Positions 46,201 to 55,613 of a stretch of 64,000 bases of DNA are shown here, in pieces (position 1 is the stretch's first letter; the number at the start of each line of letters is the position of its first letter). The stretch comes from Buddleja alternifolia. Its lineage: Eukaryota; Streptophyta; Magnoliopsida; Lamiales; Scrophulariaceae. The notes beneath the pieces were generated by a model. It was not told the origin of the DNA and made no database searches. It saw nothing but the letters and a program-made list of their open reading frames with translations. The DNA is taken from NCBI GenBank assembly GCA_019426215.1, contig CM033406.1:2929001-2993000 (forward strand), read 5' to 3'. The position numbers and the translations under genes are program-made.

Positions 46201-48710
46201 ATAGATGGGCGAGGTGATCCTGACAATGATCTATCAACTTTGATGAATCCTCCCGATTGAGAGGAAGATTTGTACTCCAAGCTTAGAACCCTTTCCACTA
46301 GATCATCTTTCTCCGAGTCCACTTGCATGGATTTCATAAGATTCTGTTCGAGAGAATTTTCAATTGTATTGTCCTGTAAATACTCAACAATCAAATGGTC
46401 AAATGTATCAATTCGATAACACGAGTCATGATCAATAGGATGTTTAAGGACTTTGTAAACATCAAAGGTAACTTTGTCATCGCCCACATTCAAGGTAAGC
46501 TTACCATTAGCAATGTCAATTACCGCCTTACCCGTGGCTAGGAATGGTCTCCCTAGGATTAATGGTACCTCCACATCTTCTTCCATGTCGAGTACTACGA
46601 AATCAACGGGAAAATAAAACTTGTCGACTTGGACAATAACGTCTTCGATTATCCCCTTAGGCCTCTTGATCGATCGGTCGGCTAGTTGAAGGCTCATTGA
46701 GGTCGGCTTGGGATTTCCAAGGCCTAGCTTTTTAAATAGTGAGTATGGAAGAAGATTGATGCTGGCCCCCGAGTCACATAACACCTTCTTGAATGATAGG
46801 GATCCAATCGTGCACGGGATTGTGAGGCTCCCGGGATCTTGGAGCTTAGTTGGCAATTTATTGAGCAATACGGTGGAGCATTCTTCCGTGAGGCACACCG
46901 TCTCATTCTCTTCCCACTTCTGCTTGTTGGAGAGTATGTCCTTGAAGAACTTCACATAATTCGGCATTTGGAGAATGGCGTCAATAAACGGAATATTAAT
47001 TCTCACTTCCCGAAGGATTGCCAAAATTCGAAGAAAGCTCGGATCCATCTCCTTTTTCTTCTTTTTGTGAGCATTTGGGAAGGGGAGACGAACTTCGATA
47101 GGGGGAGAAAGCGTCGGATTAGACGGATGAAAACCCACTGAAACAGTAGGCGGCGCCTGGGCGCGTATATCGGCGCCTAGGCGCGGATCTGTTGGCGCCT
47201 GGGCGTGCATTTCGGGGCGCTCGGGCGCGGGATGCAGAACATATGCATCTGGCAGGTTTGTGGGTGGCGCCTGGGCGCGTATATTGGCGCCTAGGCGCGG
47301 ATCTGTAGGTGCCTGGGCGTGCATGTCGGGGCACTCGGGCGCGGATGTACTGGCAGTGTCATTCTCCAATTGTTTGCCACTTCTCAAGGCTATGGCATTG
47401 CATTGGGCCTTCGGGTTCTTTTCCGTGTCGCTTGGGAGAGTCCCCGGAGCTCTACCGTTAACCGCATTAGAACGTTGCCCTACTTGTGTTCGCAAATCCT
47501 TCATCTCCATACACATATCCTTTATCATACCCCGAAGTTCGTTGAAAGATGTATCGGACTTTTTCATGTGAGCATCTAGTTTCTCATCGATTGTGGGAGG
47601 TCGCATTTGCACTTGACCTTGACCTTGTCCATTGAAATTGCCTTGCCTCGGGGGTGGGTTATTGAAGGGTGGCCGTGGAGCTTGATAGATCCCCGGTTGT
47701 GCGTTCTGTGCGGGGTTGGGCCTTTTTGGAAAATTCTCCGGTATATGAAAGTTCACCCGAGGTTGATTTTGATTCCCTACATAATTAAGATTGCCAACCT
47801 CCGGTTCCAAGACTACTACTTCCTCTACTACTTCCTCAATACAAGCAACCTTTTTAGAGGATGAGGCCTCTTCATCGTCGGGGTAAAGCTCGTCTTCTCG
47901 GGCCAACTGTTCGACTTTGTCCCATACACTTTGACAGTCTAACCCAAGGAGATCTCCTCCCGCACCCGCGTTTAGTCTATGCCGAATACGTGAGCTAACC
48001 CCATCATAGAAATGGAGTACTTGTTCATTCAACCCAAAATTATGATCGGGACATTTACGGAGCATGCCCTTATATCTAGCCCAAGCCTCGGCTAAAGATT
48101 CATTGCTCCTTTGCCTAAACCCTTTTATATTACTCCGTAGCTCATTGATTTTTGAGGGTGGAAAGAATTTATTTAAAAAGGCATCGACCAACTCACTCCA
48201 TGTTGTAATAGATTGTGGAGGTAAGGATTTGTACCATGTTGTCGCCCTATCCTTCAATGAGAAATGGAAGACTCTTAGACGAATCGCATCAAGATCTCGT
48301 GGGTGATATTGAATGGTCACAAGAGCCTCATCTATGGTTTCCAAATGAGCGTGTGGTGATTCGTGCGGTTCTCCATAGAAAGGATCTCCTTGCACCATAT
48401 TAAAAATGTGAGCCGGAATGTGGTAGTTTGGTGTGAAGAAATTAGGCACGACTACGGGCCCCGGAATGGTATGGACCCTAGGTGGTAAGCTACCCCGAAC
48501 CGACGGGAGTTGTGGAGGAGGTACCACTTGCATGGTTTGTAGAACACCTTGTAACCACTCCCTAGTTTCCGGTGAGTTCATGTCCGGGAAATTTCCATTC
48601 GGGTTTTGGTTGAGATTATTGGCCATTTCTCTTGCTCGCCTACTAGTCCGAAGAACTCGTTCAATTTCGGGCTCCAACTCGTATAGAGGCTTGTTTGAGG
48701 AGCGGGTCAT
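43286..48710 (-). pseudogene. gag-pol: D gag-pol polyprotein with two frameshifts in integrase
   Basis: One frame of about 1585 codons from ATG 48710 (the frame is open from 48761, but M-T-R-S-S-N matches the starts in E and C) to 43953, then a second frame to 43286. Counting from 48761: gag about 18-320 (no zinc knuckle seen); a linker with a 38-residue repeat about 500-570; protease D-S-G-A near 662; RT active site F-M-D-D near 1104; RNase H from about 1260; integrase H-H-C-C near 1457-1503 and first Asp in D-F-M-G-P near 1537. Near 44015 and 43960 a T is missing from T runs, so D-G-G-T-H-F with the second Asp reads out of frame. S-N-R-E-I-K-R with the Glu is in the second frame. Gypsy order PR-RT-RH-INT. 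Nearly intact; the shifts could be real or sequence errors. Confidence 0.9.
47152..47345 (-). repeat. In-frame 114-bp tandem repeat in D gag-protease linker
   Basis: GGCGCCTGGGCGCG begins at 47152 and 47266, so the period is 114 bp, exactly 38 codons. Each unit has a perfect GCGCCTAGGCGC (47173-47184 and 47287-47298) and further variants. The coded peptide repeats [11 protein letters not shown]. The same words fill the LTR and 3' region. Confidence 0.9.
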
Positions 48711-48846
48711 GCACCTCAAGAACCTAACAATTAAATACAAGAACAAAATTAGACTAAACACGAAAATAAAAGAAAATCAAGAAATAAACGAAAACTAAGA
48801 ATTATGAAAAATGTAAACAAAAATAAAAAAAACTAAAATGAACAAG

Positions 48847-48864
48847 TCCCCGGCAACGGCGCCA
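48847..48864 (-). promoter_or_regulatory. D primer binding site (tRNA-Asp)
   Basis: The plus strand reads TCCCCGGCAACGGCGCCA, identical to the 3' end of plant tRNA-Asp, six bases from the 5' LTR. It is the primer site for minus-strand synthesis, not a tRNA gene. Confidence 0.94.
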
Positions 48865-48870
48865 AAAACT

Positions 48871-50602
48871 TGACACGCTAAAAGCTAACGTGCTATGATA
48901 GCAAGTGCACTAGACGTATATAGTAATAAGTGGACAAAAAGTCCGGGTTGTCGAACCACGGAAACTTGAATTTTAGTTTATGATTAATGAAAATGGACAA
49001 AAGTAGATTGCAATAAAACGAGTAAGCTAGTGACGAACCAAAAAGAAACGAACTATAGATTAAATCTCACGTATGATAAAATGACTAAGGCACATGCTAC
49101 AACCGAATCTACTCGTCAATATAGATGAGCTACTCTTCGAATTATTAAACTCCTATTGCTTTGGTGGAAATTCCTTAGATAATTATTACCCGATGTCTCG
49201 GCACATAATAATCCTATGATTAATTGATGGTTCTCTAAATATGTCTATCCGAGAATCTAATCAATAACCACACATTAACGTTCTAGAGTTTCCCCGGATA
49301 AATCCGGCTAACCGCACCCGGAAATCTTTACCTATTTCTAGGAGCAATTTCACATTAGTTTCGGATGATGTGTTGATTCATTTATACCCTATTCTATCTT
49401 CTCTCGAATGACTAGACTAGGCAAGATAGCAAGCATATGGTGATCAAGCACATGATTGTAATAAAAGCTCAAAATCAACACACAAAGCAATATGAGAATT
49501 AATACGAAAATTCACTTCACATATATTGATTCATAAATTGGCTTTCACATGGCCTTAGTTCTACAATATTAGCCTCTCATCAAGGTTTTAAGAAAATCTA
49601 ATACAAACATATACATACTCATGGAAATAAACATGTAAATGCAAATAATTAAAACTCCCTCAATTGATTGATGATGGATCCTTGCTTTTTGATCTTCAAT
49701 CCTTAACTCCTCTCTCTTTGTTCCCCTCCAAAAGTGATGAAGAATGGTGATGAATGATGATGAGTGAAAAGTGATGGCCAAAATGTCTCTCTCTCTCCCC
49801 TCCTCCAAGATGTCCTCCGTCAAGTGTGCTCAAAAATGCCTTAAGAAGACCACAACAAATCAGCTCCTAGTGTGTGTCTCCCCTAGTGTGTCCTCCACTA
49901 CTTTTAAAGTGAGTAGTATAAAATTCCATAAAGTAGATCTACTAAGAAACATACTTATGACATCCCTCCCATACATGTGATGACCTCTTGGCTTTAAATG
50001 TTCCATTCCCCCATCAAATGATGATCTTTTGTCTGAAAAGAATCAAAATTCGGGTGTGGACACGCCTAGGCGTGGCATTACGGCGCTTGGGCGCGGGATT
50101 CAGAATGCTGAAATTAAATGCAATGTATCCTGCGCAGCAATCGTATTTCATTCATAACTTTCTCCACGAAACTCCGATTTGGATGATTCAAGTCCTAATT
50201 TGAAGCTAACACATAGTTCTACAACATTGTAGAAGGGAACTTCATCCAATTCGGCCTCTAAACATACGGAAATAGCGCTCGAACGTGGAAAGTGGTGTAG
50301 ATACGGCGCCCGGGCGTGGGCAAGATGGCGCCTAGGCGTGGTAAGCAGAATGTTGACGTTATTTCCATCTTGTCCGGCGCCTGGGCGTGGGTTTTTAGGC
50401 GCTTGGGCATAGGGGTGCGTAGCAATTTGGCCTAAACTTGTTTTATACGTCATTTTTCATCCCGTTCTTTGATTGTATCCATTTAAGACCTGAAATCACT
50501 TAATGCACGAATTAAACGCACATGTGGCAAGAATCAAGCGATAAATGAACCTAAGACATAAACGCAAAGGGGCTTAAAAACACGTAAAAATGCCTCTTAT
50601 CA
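48871..50602 (-). repeat. D 5' LTR
   Basis: 1732 bp, same length as the 3' LTR, with a handful of single changes (for example near 49268, 49384 and 50033). Same motif clusters at 50060-50410. Confidence 0.95.
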
Positions 50603-50607
50603 GCTGT

Positions 50608-50982
50608 ATTCAAACTCATCAGTCTGACTGATATGTCTATGACATAAGTTCCCACTAACATACTCATAGTGTTTGACTGGCACTTCCCTGTAAAAACTTA
50701 TATCATACAAGTCTCTATCTAGTAATGATGTCCAATTAATACTCTCTTTGACTTGTGAACCAATTTAGATACTAAGGATCAAACACATGTAGTGCCATTC
50801 TCCCTAACCCATAGGGAGTAGAAGGTTCGCCTTATTATCAAGGACTATACGTTGTTTATGAAACCTTACAAATGCCTATAAGAAATAACTTGAAATGCTT
50901 TTCATTAACATAAGAATGTTTGGTTACAATTCAATGCCCTATAATTCTATCCTCTATGGCTTTTGAGGGCATAATACTAACA
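50608..50982 (-). repeat. G 5' LTR, outer part
   Basis: Resumes the G LTR after D and its GCTGT copy. Ends ATACTAACA at 50982, the complement of TGTTAGTAT, matching the 3' LTR border at 30392. Confidence 0.83.
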
Positions 50983-51600
50983 CCCAAAACTTCCTTGGAT
51001 CTTTCAAAATGTCCGGTGAAAGATGACCTAGTCATTTTATCTTTTAGATAGGATTCACTTGTTGGGTATGGATCAGATCCAAGAACGCCGATAACCCTTG
51101 TTTCTCCGACTCGTGAACCTTGAATTCACCGGCATGTCCAAGTCTAAGATGCCACATAAGTCTTTGGTTAGTACCATTCATACTATGCTTCTTAGTCATA
51201 GTGTTAACTATGCAATGGTTTTGAACATTAATATAATACAATCCATTAACTAAAGATGCTAAGCCAACATTTTTATTCTAAAATAAATATCACAGTCGTG
51301 TCATTAAAAGTAAACAAGTATCCTTTCTTGACCAATACAGGAATAGAAAAAATGTTCTTAAGCCCATTGAGCAAAACGAGGCAATTATCTTAAGTAATAG
51401 AATGTTCAGACATTAATGTAATAGAAGTGCTTTCAACGTGTGTAGCCTCGACACTGCGCCCACTTCCCACATTGATCATCACTTCTCTTTCTCCCAACTT
51501 CCTACTTGTTTCTAAATCCTGGTTCAAAACACAGATGTGAGCACTAGCTCCTGAATCTAGAATCCATAAAGTAGAGAACATAGTTGTACAACAATTAGTT
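50983..51600 (-). pseudogene. pol: H pol: protease and integrase N-terminus
   Basis: W-I-L-D-S-G-A-S-A-H-I-C (51581-51390) is the copia protease site. A broken stretch follows, then the N-terminal integrase segment M-W-H-L-R-L-G-H-A-G (51241-51044). The Cys part is frameshifted. The frame is cut by G at 50982. Confidence 0.8.
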
Positions 51601-52436
51601 TCTAAAACGAAAAGTACTATACCTGTTTTTCAGCTTTCATCTTAGGACAATCCCACTTTAGTGCCTTGGCTCCTTGCAATGGAGGCAGACGTCCATTTTT
51701 TTGGGGTCCTACCCTTGAATTTCTTGACCTTTTTGGCTTTATCGTTGCTCATTGATTTGGAGACTCCTAGCTGCTTCCTACCTCTTTTATTTTTCTGATT
51801 TCTCTTAGAATCAGTAGAAATGACTAGAGCAAGTTCTTTCATTTTCGGCTCCAATTGAGACTGAGCATTGATCAGCTTATTCATTAGCTTAGCTACTATG
51901 CACTCAATGTCATTCATGTTGAAATTCACAATGAATTGTGAAAATGATTTTGGGAGCAACTGGAGAATGAGATCGGTTTGAAGGTGAAAGTCCAGGGTAA
52001 AATCAAAGGCTTCAGGTCTCTCAATCATAGAGATTATTAGGAGGAGGTGATCCCCAACCTTCTTTCCTTCTTTCATTCTAGCTCCAAAAAGTTCTTTCGA
52101 TATATCATACAGAGCAGTCTGACTGTGTTCTCCATATAGTTCCCTCATGTGTAGCAAGATCTCCCTAGACTTCTTAATCTTCTCATGAGAACGTTGGAGA
52201 TCATTACTCATCAAACCCTGTATGTAACCTCTAGCTTTAACATCATCCTTAACCCATGTTTCATAGGCAAGTCGATCCTCAAAGTTGTTAGTATCTGGTA
52301 CTGGAGGCATCTCATCATCGAGTACATATTCTAAACCCTCGAGACTAAGGAATATCCTTAGATTTCTTTGTCAGTCAATGAAATTATGTCCAGTGACGAC
52401 ATTTTTCTCAAGCAGAATTGTGAGTGGGTTACCCAT
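51601..52436 (-). pseudogene. gag: H gag
   Basis: ATG at 52436 (M-G-N-P-L-T), with a stop after about 20 codons where Trp is expected (TGG to TGA context near 52372). The 222-codon frame 52310-51642 carries the UBN2-like domain (A-R-G-Y-I-Q-G-L-M-S, L-I-L-Q-L-L-P-K-S-F) and a basic C-terminus. A zinc knuckle begins in a neighbouring frame near 51680 (C-L-H-C-K-E) but is broken by a frameshift. Confidence 0.8.
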
Positions 52437-54138
52437 TATAGAGAGTAATTATCAAACTGCAGAAAATATCACGATTATTCAATTAGATGCTTAATATTGT
52501 TTAAAACAAGTAATTGTAAAATACTTGTACAATTACTTGTCTCCCACTATTTTTCTCAAGTGTTGTACTCCCGCTACAATAATCAGAAACTTTGTTGGAT
52601 TGGTTTTATAGTGGGTGATTGAGGTCCTCAATGTCTAGATGGGTTGCAACCTTTTTCAATATATGGCCCGTCTAGAAATTGAGGTGGTGCCTAGCACCAG
52701 TTAAACTATAAATGGTTCAATCCCTTTGTTTCATGAATCACTTAACCACAACCTTTTTCGATATGTAGGTGGTGATTCATGTAAATCCATTCCCACCAAC
52801 TCTCATCAGTCTAACATTTTAGTCTTGCCTTGCAACCTTTTTCGATATATGGAGCAAAATTCGTTTCGACTAAAGGCATCTAATGCACTAAAGAAGATGA
52901 ATCATATTATCTTTATATATGACCCCCTAATACCGGGACGGTGCCATATACAATATGCAGCCATCTCGTTCTGAAGTTTGATGGAGAGCCAGGATATCAA
53001 ATACCTTTTACTTACTTAGTATTATTTGATATAGGGAGATTTAATAACTTGATAGTTATTATATTTTGGGTCTCACTTTACACATTAATTTATCAAGCAC
53101 TATTTATGGAAATGCATAAGAAAAAAGCCTAGCAATTTCTAACAACACACATGTATGGGCTTTCATCTAGATTGTCTTGAGCCAACGAGTCAAATGGGGA
53201 GGGGTTCTAATCTATTACAAAAGAGATCCTTGACTCCACTCCAAGTTTGCCACCATCTTCTGTCTTCATTGGACCTATCTAATATTTTTATTACAGTGGT
53301 ACATGCCTATACAATTGATCTAAATAAAAATAAAGATACAAATCGGGGGGACTCAATCTCCAGCCCAATACAACCCAGATAATAAAAAGAAACTAACTCT
53401 AAGCCCATACGAGGTGTCACAATAACATAATGATAAAAGGAGCACATAATCGAATTAAACACATATGTTATTATTATTAAATCGTATTTAATGTTAAATT
53501 AAATCCAATTTAATTAATATTAAAAAATAAATCCAATTTTTTTTTTAATTATAATGTCAATGGGCCAAGCCCACACATTTACTTTAATCCAATTAAAGCG
53601 GACTTTATCAAATAGAGCCCAACATGGGTGAAATAATTTAAATGAGAAATTAAACTCTAATTCCAAATTAATTTGGGTCAACCCTATTTCAGTTAATCCA
53701 TAAAATAAAGCAAGCCCAACAAGCTGGTCATTTAAATCCAATTTAAGTACCAACGATTAAATTTGATGATTAATTTAAGTGGCTAATAAATCTAATTTTA
53801 GCCTTAGAAAAATCCAATTTTTCAAACAAACTAATTAAAATCCAATTTTAAATAAAGTAATGAAAATTAAATCCAATTTAATTCTCAATTAAAATCTAAT
53901 TTTAAAATTGAAAAAGATTTTATGGGGCTTTTAATAATAAAATTAACCCACAAATATAATTTTAAAATTAATCCACAAAAATAATTTTAAAAATGCCCGT
54001 TTAATCTTGTAGGATTAATTAAAATTACACGTTGGCCCAAGCCCGATGCAAGGCCATGCCCCATTACCACACGGCGTCACTGCACCGCTGTCGTTGGGTT
54101 GCACACCATGCGCTGCCCGACAGCTGTGTTTTCGGAGA
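52437..54138 (-). other. H untranslated leader
   Basis: About 1.7 kb. Three stem-loops at 52626-52875, then very AT-rich DNA with repeated AATCCAATTTTA words (53480-54000). A short GC-richer part lies near the E insertion. No credible gene. Confidence 0.65.
52626..52875 (-). other. Row of three stem-loops with one conserved loop, H leader
   Basis: The plus-strand word CAACCTTTTTCRATATRTRG occurs three times. Stems: CCTCAAT/ATTGAGG plus TCTAGATGGG/CCCGTCTAGA (52626-52632/52678-52684 and 52634-52643/52667-52676), 17 bp with one G-T pair; CATGAATCAC/GTGATTCATG (52732-52741/52772-52781), 10 bp perfect; TTTAGTC/GACTAAA with TTGC/GCAA inside (52818-52828/52854-52874). Distance to gag is about 190-440 nt, as in G and A. 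Confidence 0.78.
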
Positions 54139-55461
54139 TGATAAGCTTGAGTTTTACGTGTTTTAGGTCCCGATAATTGGTTGGTTTAGAGTAGAATATG
54201 AGTGATATTTACCACTTGTGGCCTTAATGTGTGTCTTAAATGAGTACAGGTTAAATTCATGACAATCGAGCGAAAAGGGCGGAAAAACATTATTTTGGCC
54301 ACATACTGCATGCAACGTACATAAGTGGAGATATTAACGTTCGGGTGTGGCCACGTCATCAACGTATGTACGTGAGGAATGTAACGTTCGAACGTTAGCC
54401 CAGTCAACTCCCAGTCAACAACTTATGCCATGTCACGACGTTCGAATGTGAAGGGGCCAACGTACGTACGTTGGAGTCGGCTGGAAGAATTTTGGCAAGT
54501 TTTCATACCTAATTCAACTAGGAGAGTTGGGGGATCCTCTTCTATATATACCTCTTCTTACAACATAAAGGGGGTTTGAAATTTTTAGCTTGGAAAGGGA
54601 TTTTTGAGCAAGGAGACCAGCAAGACGAAGAGAACGACGATTCTGCATCAATTCATCACTACGTAATAGGGAGATTTTTATTTCTAGAATATTTGTCTAT
54701 GAATAATTCTATGTCTTTGATGTGTTTTCCAATTACAATGATGAACTAATTTCCTTTATCTAGGGCCATGTGAATGCCAATTTTATGAGTTTGTATATAT
54801 GAAGTAATCTTTCGTATTAATTCTAGTATTGCTTTGTGTGTTAATTTTGTGCTTTTATTCCAAACATATGCTTGATCACCATATACTTTCTAATTAGCCT
54901 AGTTTATTTATTCGGGAGAATATAGATTAGGGTTCAAAAGAAATTAACACATCATCCGAAAAACATGAGGAATTGCTCCTAGGGATAGGTATATATTCCC
55001 GGGTGCTGTTAGCCGGATTTATCCGGGAAAATTCTGAAGCGTGAATGCATGGCTAATGATTTGAGTCTCGGATAGAAATATTTAGAGAACCGTCACGTAG
55101 TTATAGGATTATTACAGCCGAGACATCGGGTAATAATTATTTAAGGGTTTTTCCACCAAAGCAATATTAGTCTAATAAGTCAAAGAATAATTCATATATA
55201 TTAATAAGTAAATACGACTAAAGCATGTGCCTTAGTTATTTTATCTCATAAGAATCTCAATCTCATTTTCTAGCCTTGTTTCCGAATTTTATTTACTTTT
55301 AATACAATCGTAGTTATTTAATTTAATTTCAATTGCTTTAAATTTTATCAATCTAAAATACGAGTCTCTGTGGGTTCGACATCCCGGACTTAAAATCCAT
55401 TTTATTTCTGCACACGACCAGTCCACTTGCTGTTTCAAACACATAAGGATTTTTCGTGTCA
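54139..55461 (+). repeat. E 5' LTR
   Basis: About 1323 bp. Between 54310 and 54475 it has at least six AACGT-type words, including AACGTTCGAACGTT (54383-54396) and CCAACGTACGTACGTTGG (54457-54474). TATATATA at 54543-54550 is a likely TATA box just after this cluster, so the words lie at the position of upstream promoter elements. Confidence 0.88.
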
Positions 55462-55467
55462 AGTTTT

Positions 55468-55485
55468 TGGCGCCTTTGCCAGGGA
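55468..55485 (+). promoter_or_regulatory. E primer binding site (tRNA-Asp type)
   Basis: TGGCGCCTTTGCCAGGGA differs at two positions from the site in C and D. Six bases after the LTR. Confidence 0.85.
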
Positions 55486-55613
55486 CTTGTTTTATTTTAG
55501 TTTATAAGTTTATTGCAATCAGTAGTTTACCTTTTTTTTTTGTTCTTTTTATCTTCTAGCTTTAAATTTCTGTGGTTTGCTTCTTTGCTACGAGCAGATT
55601 GATCTTTTGGTGA

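Larger units (their letters stand above)
37486..50602 (-). mobile_element. Element D: near-complete Athila-like gypsy element
   Basis: 13.1 kb on the minus strand with equal-length LTRs (1732 bp each), tRNA-Asp PBS, one long gag-pol frame, an extra 3' ORF and a polypurine tract. The duplication is GCTGT at 37481-37485 and 50603-50607. With one copy, the G LTR aligns with its sister LTR without a gap. I count fewer than a dozen differences between the LTRs by eye (about 0.5%), so insertion was recent. Two single-base frameshifts in integrase and two in the extra ORF are the only visible breaks. Confidence 0.94.
29571..50982 (-). mobile_element. Element G: minus-strand Ty1/copia element, interrupted by F and D
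   Basis: Its 3' LTR is at 29571-30392 (cut by F on the left), internal region 30393-36245, 5' LTR at 36246-37485 plus 50608-50982 (split by D). LTR end TGTTGGG at 36246 is followed by a minus-strand PBS. G lies inside the integrase of H (right flank 50983-50987 CCCAA); its left flank is outside the window. The coding region has many stops and is non-functional. Confidence 0.85.
50983..54138 (-). mobile_element. Element H: 5' half of a minus-strand copia element
   Basis: Integrase start, protease, gag and leader of an element whose pol end is beyond G and whose PBS and LTR are beyond E. Its leader shares the stem-loop loop words and a C(A/T)TCTAATGCACT word with G, so H and G are related but clearly diverged. 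It is the oldest element in the window by nesting. Confidence 0.8.

Noticed and set aside
46708..48798. Several plus-strand frames opposite D gag
   Set aside because: Shadows of the intact minus-strand gag-pol frame.
48847..48864. tRNA-Asp gene remnant
   Set aside because: Only the 18-base 3' end is present, at the PBS position of an LTR element.
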